From the NCBI GenBank assembly GCA_905480605.1, contig CAJQRD010000020.1:64001-102894 (forward strand): a DNA stretch of 38,894 nucleotides. Direction: 5' to 3'. Positions 17,427 to 25,080 of the stretch are shown in pieces. The notes beneath the pieces are model-generated. The model saw only the letters and a program-made list of their open reading frames with translations, ran no database searches and was not told where the DNA came from. Within the stretch, counting starts at the first letter, position 1, and each line of letters starts with the position of its first letter. The DNA is from an uncultured Saprospiraceae bacterium. Its GTDB lineage: Bacteria > Bacteroidota > Bacteroidia > Chitinophagales > Saprospiraceae. The position numbers and the translations under genes are program-made.

Positions 17427-19846
17427 ATGAAAACGCGAAGTATTAACGCTACCCCAATGCGGAGCAATTTTGAATTTGTATTATCCTCTTTTTTTATTTT
17501 ATTTTTTTTACCAATAAAATTTCGAGCCAATGCGCAAATGTAGCCTTGGACTTTGATGGGGTAAATGACTATGTTGGGAACGGAACACCAGCTACATTTT
17601 CCGAATTTACTATATCTGCTTGGTTTAACAGCTCTTCCTTATATAATGACGATGATGTTGAGGATCGTATATTTTCGTTTGCTGATCCAAGGATAGAGGT
17701 CGGACTACAAGATAATAGTGTAACAGGTGACGATGGTAAACTTTGGATTTATGATGAACGAGAAGGGACTCCAAGTGGTCTAACATTTAGTACTGCAAAT
17801 TTATATGATGACAGTTGGCACCATGTTGCATTAACAAAATTGGGAATGATTCGTACCATTTACCTTGATGGCTCATTAGTTGGTACTTGGTCGGCTGTTG
17901 ATGGTTCATATGGTGATGGGACATTTAATATAGGTACCTGGATAGGTGGTCCTGGGTCAGATGCTGAATTTAAAGGACAAATAGATGAAGTTGCCTTTTT
18001 TGACAAAGCAATAACAGCTTCTGAAATTGCAAGTAATTTTGAATGTAAACTTTCAGGTCTTGAAGCAAACTTAAGTGCGTTTTATCCTTTTGAAAATGGG
18101 ATTCCCGATGCAGATAATACGGCCATCACAACAACACCAACTCATGCGCCGCCTGGTGGTATGGGAGATGGATCATTAAATGGATTCGCTTTAATGGGGT
18201 CCTCCTCAAATTTTGTTTGCCCTGCCGTTACTTTTTTGGGTGTACCTTGTATTTTAAACTGCGGTATTGAGTGTGATACATCTGTTCTAAATTTGAGTAC
18301 AGGCTATAATGTTGATGGAGACGCAATTACTTTAGGTCAACACACGTCAAAATGGCGAGTTGTTGGCACGCCTGCTGGATCAGGTGTAAATCCAGGATTA
18401 TTTCCATACATTTTATATACACCAAGTGCATGGACTGATATTCCAGGAGCGCAATACATAAGTCCATTTGATATCATTGATAATTCTTTTGACAATATAG
18501 CGACCGGAACGTCATTCGATTTCGAAACCTGTTTTTGTGTTTGTGAAGACAACAGTTCAATAACCATTGATTTATCTGCGTATGCTGACAATGCGTTAAA
18601 TTTGGACTTATACGACAATAGTGTTGTTAACTCTGGTGTTTTTATTATGGATTTATTAGATATCTCTGATACAGAAGGTACTGGAGCTTTTAATGGACCA
18701 ACATTTGACGACACCCATGTTTTGACCCTCGATGCCGGGCAATATTGTATGAAAGCTGCCCTTCAGAATGATGGATCAAGATACATGGGACTTTCTATTA
18801 ATGCTTCTGTTACTGGTGCAGGGTTAATTAAGTCAGATTGTTGTGGATATTCTACTAATGGAATTACAGGATATGTTTATGACGACAAAAACTGTAATGG
18901 TAATTATAATATTAATAGTGATGGACTACTACCTGGAATTGAGGTAGTATTATGCGATAGTGGAGGCGTCGAAATTGAATCTACAATGACTGATATCTTG
19001 GGACTTTATACATTTAGTGATTTGCCATCAGGGATGTATTCAGTTAAACATACTGCGGTTCCAGATTATGAATTAACGGAATCTCCAATGGTTCCATTCT
19101 CATTAGGAGCAACTGAAGTTTTAGGGGGACTTAATTTTGGATTAAACAATACAGGCGCGATTACGACAGAAGATTTCACTTCAACTTGTATCCAAGCAGG
19201 TGGAAGTTTCACATTCAATTGGTGTGGGCAATCTTGCGATTGCACCATTCAAGTTGAAACACGTCCGTGTGGTAGTAGTGGTGAATTTGAGTTGATTGGA
19301 TCAGTTCCCAATAATAGAGAATTTACTTGGAGTGTTCCTTCAATGTACTCAGGAGATTATGAATTTCAAATAGTAGATTGTGATGGAAACATAATTCCTT
19401 TCTCATCTTGCTTAACCATAAGTGATTTGGATTTGGATATTCAAGTGGTTCAAACAGGATGCGGAATCTTTGATTTTAGCAGTACACTGACAGGAGCATC
19501 AACTCCAGTTAATTCTTACTGGTGGGAGTTTGGCGAGTATTTAAACAGTACGACTGCTTCACCAACTCAAGATTTTCCTATAACAGGGACATATCAAGTT
19601 TGTCTAACGGTAATTACAAATGATGGATGTGAAGTTAAAATTTGTCAAGACTTAGAAGTGACAGAAGGCTCAGAAGAAGATTGTAATTTCTGCACACCAA
19701 ACATATTGGGTGAAATTGATGGAGGAGATCTGTTTATTCAGAATGATAAGTTTGGAGTTATCATACAATCACCTAATGGCGGTTGCTTTAGAATCACAGT
19801 TAAGAATGATGGTTCGTTGGTTACGCAACCTGTAGAGTGTCCATAA
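17427..19846 (+). CDS. LamG/SdrD-B/PKD surface protein with signal peptide in another frame
   Basis: The mature protein reads from about 17510 to 19846. Its domains, numbered from codon 17546, are a LamG/concanavalin-like jellyroll (about 1-170, starting DFDGVNDYVG), a Cys-rich middle, an SdrD B-like domain (443-535, GYVYDDKNCNGNYN) and a PKD domain (about 655-735, YWWEFGEY...GTYQVCLTV), ending in GGCFRITVKNDG. No ATG, GTG or TTG precedes codon 17546 in this frame. A secretion signal (MRSNFEFVLSSFFILFF) starts at ATG 17427 or 17457 in another frame, which stops at 17541-17543. Joining them needs a -1 shift, and the in-phase T_TTT_TTT (17489-17495) and T_TTT_TTA (17504-17510) lie at the junction. 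A lost T is the simple alternative. No T9SS sorting domain is seen. An HTH gene follows after 12 bases. Confidence 0.85.
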
Positions 19847-19858
19847 AATTAATCAGTA

Positions 19859-20092
19859 ATGAACAAGAACATTACTTTTCGTGAGCGTCAAGTCCTTCAG
19901 TGTTTGGCTGAGGGACTGACCTCCAAAGAAACAGCCCAAAAACTGTTTCTTTCTATGGATACTATCAAAACCTACCGATCTCGACTGTTGCTAAAATTCA
20001 ATGCAAGAAATGCATTTCAGTTAGGGATGAAAACAAGTGAATTGGACAAGATAATGGAGATATCTTCTGTTTCTAGTTTGAAAATTGTTTAA
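19859..20092 (+). CDS. Solitary LuxR-type HTH protein
   Basis: At 77 residues this is little more than one LuxR/GerE DNA-binding domain: FRERQVLQCLAEGLTSKETA, then LFLSMDTIKTYRSRLLLKFN and a short tail. It has no receiver or ligand-binding domain, so it would act as a stand-alone DNA-binding protein or by pairing with another regulator. It starts 12 bases after the surface-protein gene and is followed by a terminator, so the two share a transcript. A role in controlling that transcript is a fair guess. ATG 19859 fits the domain start, so nothing appears to be missing at the N-terminus. Confidence 0.9.
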   Translation: MNKNITFRERQVLQCLAEGLTSKETAQKLFLSMDTIKTYRSRLLLKFNARNAFQLGMKTSELDKIMEISSVSSLKIV

Positions 20093-20098
20093 ATCGAA

Positions 20099-20133
20099 AA
20101 GCGTATTTGGTGTATTCCAAATACGCTTTATTT
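20099..20133 (+). terminator. Rho-independent terminator of the surface-protein operon
   Basis: AAGCGTATTTGG (20099-20110) pairs perfectly with CCAAATACGCTT (20117-20128) over a 6-nt loop, followed by TATTTG. Confidence 0.88.
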
Positions 20134-20266
20134 GTAACTCATTTGGTTGGAATACGACCACCATTCTGTTACTCCAGTGACTACTCCAGTTTATAATGAT
20201 AACCAATTGTGAATATTAATTATCAATACAAAGAACTTAAACATTACCATCCAGTACTCTAAATAG

Positions 20267-20605
20267 TTAAACAAATTCCAATCAAAATGTTTATCAAAGG
20301 AGCGCCATCTTTATGTGAATGCTTCAATCAATCTAGGTGATTATACAGACGATCTTCGATTTGAGCCCAGTGTTTTATTCAATATACAAGAAGATATACC
20401 TATTCATTCAAAAATTGGATTGTTTGGTTACAAAAATAAAAATATCATTCCAAGGATTCATTATAGAACAGATGACGAATAGGCTTTCAGTTTAAGATTG
20501 CAGGATCAATTTGATATAGCCATAGCATATGATTGGACATTGAGCAAAATCAGAAAGGTATCCAACAATACCCTAGAATTGTTCTTAGGATACAGGTTTC
20601 GTTAA
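20267..20605 (+). pseudogene. Remnant of a PorP/SprF-family outer-membrane protein
   Basis: A frame without a start codon runs from 20267 to a stop at 20603-20605, interrupted by one in-frame TAG after HYRTDDE. It reads RHLYVNASINLGDY, RFEPSVLFNIQEDIPI and, after the TAG, FDIAIAYDWTLSKI and LELFLGYRFR. The alternating beta-strand pattern and the terminal LGYRF resemble the C-terminus of PorP/SprF proteins, which work with type IX secretion and gliding in Bacteroidota. About 110 of roughly 300 residues remain. No start or N-terminal part was found in the 130 bases before it. It is a decayed gene, and no function is expected. Confidence 0.7.
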
Positions 20606-20680
20606 ACTATGTGCCTATTACCTTAACAGGTAACAATAATATGGTCTAATAAATAGGCGATAAATGGTATTATTTATGAA

Positions 20681-20712
20681 AAGCACTTCAAAAGAGGTGC
20701 TTTTTCTTTTTA
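20681..20712 (+). terminator. Rho-independent terminator after the PorP/SprF remnant
   Basis: AAGCACTTC (20681-20689) pairs with GAGGTGCTT (20694-20702), with one G-U pair and an AAAA loop, and runs into a T-rich tract. It was probably the terminator of the decayed gene. The following 200 bases hold only AT-rich frames that I do not trust as genes. Confidence 0.75.
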
Positions 20713-20932
20713 CGTCATATTTATTACTCGCTCTACACGAAAACTTCTTAAAAAAGTTACTTTTTTTCGTCGAATCTCTACTTGGACTTGTCGAGGAATT
20801 ACAAGGAGGAGTCTTAGAAATGATTTTGGCAGTAACTATTTTGTTCTCCTTATCGTAGTATATATGTAAGAACATTTCGTTTATTATTGATTTACGAAAT
20901 AAAATTTTTTAAAACTATAAAAACCATATACC

Positions 20933-21088
20933 ATGTTTAAATTAGGAAAACGATCATCAAATCCATTTACCAACGGAACAAGACCTCGTAGATTCTTTGG
21001 AGAATTGATAGAGCTTATAAAAGCTAAACAATCCATAAAGAGCAAGAAAGTATTTAATCCAGATTGGAATAAGTTGAAAGTTGCATAA
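20933..21088 (+). CDS. 51-residue basic protein, tandem copy 1
   Basis: The frame runs from ATG 20933 to TAA 21088 and encodes a 51-residue Lys/Arg-rich protein that starts MFKLGKRSSNPF and ends KKVFNPDWNKLKVA. The N-terminal third looks disordered and the middle (RFFGELIELIKAKQ) looks helical. Copy 2 lies 95 bases downstream. The two share about 70-75% of residues, many differences between their genes are synonymous, and the last 45 bases are identical. This supports coding. There is no signal peptide, no membrane segment and no leader-peptide motif. I recognise no family. Nucleic-acid or ribosome binding would suit the charge but is not shown. Confidence 0.75.
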   Translation: MFKLGKRSSNPFTNGTRPRRFFGELIELIKAKQSIKSKKVFNPDWNKLKVA

Positions 21089-21103
21089 TACATACTTAGC
21101 TCC

Positions 21104-21131
21104 GCTCTGTCAGAGCTCACCTCTGTCAGAG
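21104..21131. repeat. Two copies of an 11-bp palindromic motif
   Basis: CTCTGTCAGAG occurs at 21105-21115 and 21121-21131. Each is an inverted repeat around a central T, and the first extends to GCTCTGTCAGAGC. They lie between the two 51-residue genes and could be operator sites for copy 2 or paired 3' structures of copy 1. No T tract follows. Confidence 0.55.
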
Positions 21132-21183
21132 ATAGACTAGACTAACTATACTAAATAATCACGTTACCATAAACAAACAAACC

Positions 21184-21339
21184 ATGAAAGGCTTTAGAAG
21201 AAGATCATCAAATCCATTTATAAGAGGAACAAGACCAAGACAATTTTTTGGAGAATTGATACAATTGATAAAAGACAAACAGTCAATTAGCAGTAAGAAA
21301 GTATTTAATCCAGATTGGAATAAGTTGAAAGTTGCATAA
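21184..21339 (+). CDS. 51-residue basic protein, tandem copy 2
   Basis: ATG 21184 to TAA 21339 gives a 51-residue protein of the same length and layout as copy 1: MKGFRRRSSNPFIRGTRPRQ, a helical FFGELIQLIKDKQ segment and the identical C-terminus KKVFNPDWNKLKVA. The changed codons are mainly third-position or conservative, while the last 45 bases (21295-21339) equal 21044-21088 exactly, as after recent gene conversion or under RNA-level constraint. Both copies have an A-rich leader ending in ACCATG or CCATG. The minus-strand HPF-like gene converges on it over a shared hairpin. Function is unknown. Confidence 0.75.
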   Translation: MKGFRRRSSNPFIRGTRPRQFFGELIQLIKDKQSISSKKVFNPDWNKLKVA

Positions 21340-21373
21340 AAAAAGATCTTCTAGGTTTAAAACTAGAAGGTCT
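21337..21373 (-). terminator. Rho-independent terminator of the HPF-like gene
   Basis: On the minus strand, AGACCTTCTAG (21373-21363) pairs with CTAGAAGATCT (21354-21344), with one G-U pair, and is followed by seven T. It overlaps the stop codon of the convergent 51-residue gene and may also serve that gene weakly. Confidence 0.85.
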
Positions 21374-21380
21374 GATGATA

Positions 21381-21671
21381 TTAGGCTCTAATACCTTCCC
21401 CTTTTTCCCATTGTCTTTTTACACGCGTTAAGGCTTGAGAGAATGCAGTTAAATAATTAGCAGCTTGGGATTCACCAATAACATTCATTGGCCTTCCAAA
21501 AACATGAATACTACACTTCCAGGGTACTCTGTGATCAGATTGTGTCTGCAGATTTATAATAAAATCGTTAATTCTTGAAGTTTCTGGGAAAGATTTTAAC
21601 ACCAATGAACTGATAAATTTTTCAATCGCTTCATTTCTATCCGTATTTATAAAGTTTATTGCTAAGGTCAT
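21381..21671 (-). CDS. HPF/RaiA-like ribosome-associated protein (tentative)
   Basis: This 96-residue protein has the beta-alpha-beta-beta-beta-alpha order of the ribosomal S30AE (HPF/RaiA) fold: LAINFINTD, a helix ending LVLKSF, strands around FIINLQTQSD, CSIHVFG and NVIGESQA, then a long helix ALTRVKRQWEKGEG. Family members sit in the small-subunit mRNA channel and help ribosomes hibernate. The length suits a short HPF. The sequence match is loose, so the call is tentative. It is transcribed alone toward the two 51-residue genes, from which it is separated by a shared terminator. Confidence 0.55.
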   Translation of the reverse strand: MTLAINFINTDRNEAIEKFISSLVLKSFPETSRINDFIINLQTQSDHRVPWKCSIHVFGRPMNVIGESQAANYLTAFSQALTRVKRQWEKGEGIRA

Positions 21672-21828
21672 AGTCTTTTAATTTTTGGGTGAGAACATGA
21701 GTTTGTTTCAATCACACATATATAACCCTGAAATCACACTTTAGATTATGATTTGAAGTGAATATTCTGTTAAATAAATGTAAATGTCTATAAAGTGACT
21801 GGATGCATCGATTTTTAATTTATGTCCT

Positions 21829-22602
21829 TTAGAAAGTCAACCATTTCCAAAGCTCGAAGTTTTTGATGATAACAGCTACGATTATAGTTACAAGTAAGTA
21901 GTAGGCGTATTTGTTGGCATTTCCTAGTTTTGAAGCGTATTGAGCTGCCAAATAACCACCAAATCCTTGACTTACGGCTATCATTAGACCATACTTCCAA
22001 TTTATTAAACCATTAAAATGAAAGACGGCAATTGCAATTACAGTATAAATAGCCACAATTGCGACTTTTAATGCATTGGATTCGATAAGATCATACTTTG
22101 CCATCATTACAGCAACTACTAAGAATAATAATCCAAAGCCTACTTGAATCAAGCCAGCATAAAGGCCGAACACAAAAAGTAAAGGAATTATTATAAAGTT
22201 GCTAATCGGTGGTTTTCCCCTGTCAGGATTTATAAAGTTTTTTGGATTGACCAAGATGATAAGTAAAATAGGAAGGAGCAAGTAGTTAAATAGTGTTTTG
22301 AACTGTTGATCATCAAAATTTGCGGCGATTAAAATTCCTATTATTGCCCCTATGGCAACCGCTATAATGTGCCATTTCCCAGCTTTTAGGTCTAATTTCC
22401 CATTTTTAAAGAATGTTAAAGCACTTATACCACTACTTGCCAACACATTTACTCTGTTTGTAGCATTTGCAATATGGCCAGGTAGTCCAAGGAGATCCAT
22501 ATAAATAGATAAGGTAATTACAGAACCAAATCCTGCTAATGAATTAAGGAAACCAGCAGCAAATCCACCGACAATTATAATTATTAAGTCTGTTAACTCC
22601 AT
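21829..22602 (-). CDS. TauE/SafE-family membrane permease
   Basis: This 257-residue, very hydrophobic protein has about eight membrane segments. It opens with the family's first repeat, IIIIVGGFAAGFLNSLAGFG, and has ATNRVNVLASSGISALTFF; the second half repeats the pattern with GLYAGLIQVGFGLL and SQGFGGYLAAQYASKLG. The family (sulfite exporter TauE/SafE, formerly DUF81) moves sulfite, sulfoacetate and other small organic anions, and the substrate here cannot be predicted. Start ATG 22600-22602 gives the expected Nout hairpin. It is divergent from pheS. The 157 bases between it and the HPF-like gene show nothing notable. Confidence 0.9.
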   Translation of the reverse strand: MELTDLIIIIVGGFAAGFLNSLAGFGSVITLSIYMDLLGLPGHIANATNRVNVLASSGISALTFFKNGKLDLKAGKWHIIAVAIGAIIGILIAANFDDQQFKTLFNYLLLPILLIILVNPKNFINPDRGKPPISNFIIIPLLFVFGLYAGLIQVGFGLLFLVVAVMMAKYDLIESNALKVAIVAIYTVIAIAVFHFNGLINWKYGLMIAVSQGFGGYLAAQYASKLGNANKYAYYLLVTIIVAVIIKNFELWKWLTF

Positions 22603-22651
22603 TTACAATTAAGAAATTTGGGAAATATCAAGCAAGGTAATACAAAGATTA

Positions 22652-22681
22652 TTGCAATATCCCATTAATGCGTTAATTTTG
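22652..22681 (+). promoter_or_regulatory. Promoter of the pheS-hisS-gatA operon
   Basis: TTG (22652-22654), a 19-nt spacer and TAATTTTG (22674-22681) match the Bacteroidota sigma-A pattern very well. The pheS start codon follows 23 bases later, leaving a short leader, so tRNA-sensing attenuation is unlikely. Confidence 0.75.
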
Positions 22682-22704
22682 AGTTTCAATTAAAAAAGAA
22701 CATT

Positions 22705-23736
22705 TTGGAGGCATTTAAAAAGATCGAGGCACTATTAAGTGAGATAGAAAATTCAGATGTAACGACTTTAGATAAGTTGGAAGCATTTAGAATACAGTAT
22801 TTAGGAACAAAAAATAGCATTAAGCCATTGTTTGCTGAGATGCGCAATGTACCTAATGAGCAGAAAAAAGACTTTGGTCAAGCACTTAACAATCTTAAAA
22901 ATGCCGCAGAACAAAAATTTAATAGTCTAAAAGAATCTATTGAGCAAAATGCTGCTGATAATGAGAAATCTTCCTTGGACTTGTCTTTGCCTTCTGAAAC
23001 TAATTTGCTAGGATCAAGACATCCAGTCTCTCTGGTTATGAATCATATGATCAATATTTTTGAGAAGATAGGCTTTGTGGTTGAAGAAGAAAGAGAAATC
23101 GAAGACGATTGGCATAATTTTACAGCTATGAATACGCCGGATGATCATCCAGCAAGAGATATGCAGGATACGTTCTATCTTAAAAATTCAGTGACCAACT
23201 TGTTGCGAACACATACATCTTCAGTACAAGCTAGGGTCATGACCAAACAAGAGCCACCAATAAGAATTATAGCTCCAGGCCGTGTATATAGAAATGAAAC
23301 AATATCTGCCAGATCTCATTGTCAGTTCCATCAAATTGAAGGATTGTACATTGATAAAAATGTATCATTTGCAGATATGAAACAAACACTTCTTTACTTT
23401 GCAAAAGAAATGTATGGACCCAAAACAGATATCAGATTAAGACCCAGTTATTTTCCATTTACTGAGCCAAGTGCTGAGGTTGATGTTTGGATGGGAACCG
23501 ATACGGATACGACCAAAAGGTTGACAAAGGGAACTGGTTGGTTAGAAGTATTGGGTTGTGGTATGGTTGATCCAAAAGTTCTTGAAAATTGCAAGATTGA
23601 TCCTGAAGTTTATTCAGGCTATGCTTTTGGTATTGGGATTGAAAGGTCGGCGATGCAAAAATATGATATTAGCGATATAAGGTTATTGTTTGAAAACGAT
23701 ACCCGATTCCTCAAACAATTTAGTTCTGCATTATAG
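22705..23736 (+). CDS. pheS: Phenylalanyl-tRNA synthetase alpha subunit
   Basis: This is the catalytic subunit of the alpha2-beta2 phenylalanyl-tRNA synthetase. An N-terminal coiled coil (about 1-85) is followed by the class II core: HPARDMQDTFYL, motif 2 with RNETISARSHCQFHQIEGLY, WLEVLGCGMV and motif 3 GIGIERSAMQKY. The 343-residue length is normal. The start is TTG 22705: the frame has a TAA at 22666-22668 and no ATG or GTG between, and MEAFKKIEALL lines up with the family start. pheT is not in the window. The stop codon directly abuts the hisS ATG. Confidence 0.97.
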   Translation: MEAFKKIEALLSEIENSDVTTLDKLEAFRIQYLGTKNSIKPLFAEMRNVPNEQKKDFGQALNNLKNAAEQKFNSLKESIEQNAADNEKSSLDLSLPSETNLLGSRHPVSLVMNHMINIFEKIGFVVEEEREIEDDWHNFTAMNTPDDHPARDMQDTFYLKNSVTNLLRTHTSSVQARVMTKQEPPIRIIAPGRVYRNETISARSHCQFHQIEGLYIDKNVSFADMKQTLLYFAKEMYGPKTDIRLRPSYFPFTEPSAEVDVWMGTDTDTTKRLTKGTGWLEVLGCGMVDPKVLENCKIDPEVYSGYAFGIGIERSAMQKYDISDIRLLFENDTRFLKQFSSAL

Positions 23737-25080
23737 ATGAAACCAAGTATTCTAAAAGGAACAAGAGATTTTTTGCCTTCACAGGTTATAAAAAGACAAT
23801 ATATTTTTTCAGCCATAAAAAAGGTTTTTCAAAACTACGGGTATGTTCCAATTGAAACACCTGTAATGGAAAAGCTGTCAACTTTGACTGGTAAATATGG
23901 TGATGAAGGAGATCAGCTTTTGTTTAAGGTTTTAAATAATGGGGACTATTTAAGCAAGGCAGATGAACAAGCTTTGGAAGAACGTGATTCTAAAAAATTA
24001 GCATCATCAATTTCTAAACGAGGACTAAGATATGATCTTACAGTTCCATTTGCAAGGTTTGTAGCCATGCACCAAAATGATATTTCTTTTCCATTTAAAC
24101 GATACCAAATCCAGCAAGTTTGGAGGGGTGACAAACCACAAAAGGGGCGTTATCAAGAATTCTATCAGTGTGATGCCGATGTGGTTGGGTCTGATAGTTT
24201 GATGTATGAAGCAGAACTGGTGAAGATATTTGATGATGTTTACCGTGATTTAAAAATCAATGTTACTATTAAGGTCAACAACAGAAAAGTTCTTTTTGGA
24301 ATAGCTGAAGCTTGTGGCATTAAAGACAAGTTCGTCGAGATGACAGTCGCTATAGATAAAGTTGATAAGATAGGAAAGGAAGGTGTCATTCGTGAAATGA
24401 TCTCTAAGGACATTGATGAAGATACCGCCCTAAAAGTACTTACTTTTTTTGATGTTGATAATTTGACTAAACTAGAAGAGCTTTTTGCCAATAGTCCAAC
24501 TGGATTAAAAGGAGTTGAAGAGTTAAGAGAATTTCATAAATATCTAGATTTGTCTGAGACGCACAATGAAATTAAATTTGATATTTCATTGGCCCGTGGT
24601 CTAAGTTATTACACAGGGTTTATTGTTGAAGTACAAGCGAAGGATGTACAAATAGGAAGTATTGGCGGAGGTGGTCGTTATGATGACCTTACCAGTTCAT
24701 TTGGGTTGAATGGTGTTTCTGGTGTCGGTATTTCATTTGGTGCCGCTAGAATTTATGATGTGATGGAGGAACTTTCATTGTTTCCAGAAGCGATAGATCA
24801 AACATTAAAAGTATTGTTGATTGCATTGGATAATGAAACCCATAAGTATGCATTTAAATTATGCTCTCAATTGAGAGCTAAAAGTATATCTACGGATTTG
24901 TATCCTGTGCCTGCCAAGCTTAAAAAGCAAATGAAATATGCCAATCAAATAAATGTTCCTTTTACCATTATCATAGGTTCAGATGAAATGGAAAGTGAAA
25001 CATTTTCATTAAAAAATATGCTTACTGGTGATCAAGTCAAATGTCAGTTTGATGAATTGGTTAACTTATTGTCAGAATGA
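23737..25080 (+). CDS. hisS: Histidyl-tRNA synthetase
   Basis: This class II synthetase charges tRNA-His. The 447 residues show GTRDFLP at the N-terminus, motif 1 around YGYVPIETPVME, motif 2 QQVWRGDKPQKGRYQEFYQC, the two histidine-binding signatures RGLSYYTG and SIGGGGRYDDL, and a C-terminal anticodon-binding domain (about 350-447). It starts on the base after the pheS stop, and its stop overlaps the gatA start by four bases (ATGA), so the three genes are translationally coupled. Confidence 0.97.
   Translation: MKPSILKGTRDFLPSQVIKRQYIFSAIKKVFQNYGYVPIETPVMEKLSTLTGKYGDEGDQLLFKVLNNGDYLSKADEQALEERDSKKLASSISKRGLRYDLTVPFARFVAMHQNDISFPFKRYQIQQVWRGDKPQKGRYQEFYQCDADVVGSDSLMYEAELVKIFDDVYRDLKINVTIKVNNRKVLFGIAEACGIKDKFVEMTVAIDKVDKIGKEGVIREMISKDIDEDTALKVLTFFDVDNLTKLEELFANSPTGLKGVEELREFHKYLDLSETHNEIKFDISLARGLSYYTGFIVEVQAKDVQIGSIGGGGRYDDLTSSFGLNGVSGVGISFGAARIYDVMEELSLFPEAIDQTLKVLLIALDNETHKYAFKLCSQLRAKSISTDLYPVPAKLKKQMKYANQINVPFTIIIGSDEMESETFSLKNMLTGDQVKCQFDELVNLLSE

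Noticed and set aside
20134-20266. N-terminal part of the PorP/SprF-like remnant
   Set aside because: I looked in all three frames for the family's N-terminal pattern and found no stretch that I could assign.
20664-20858. Hydrophobic 64-codon frame on the plus strand, and its 85-codon antisense frame (20618-20875)
   Set aside because: The plus frame runs straight through a terminator hairpin and is AT-rich low-complexity sequence. Neither strand shows a leader, a motif or codon use like the neighbours.
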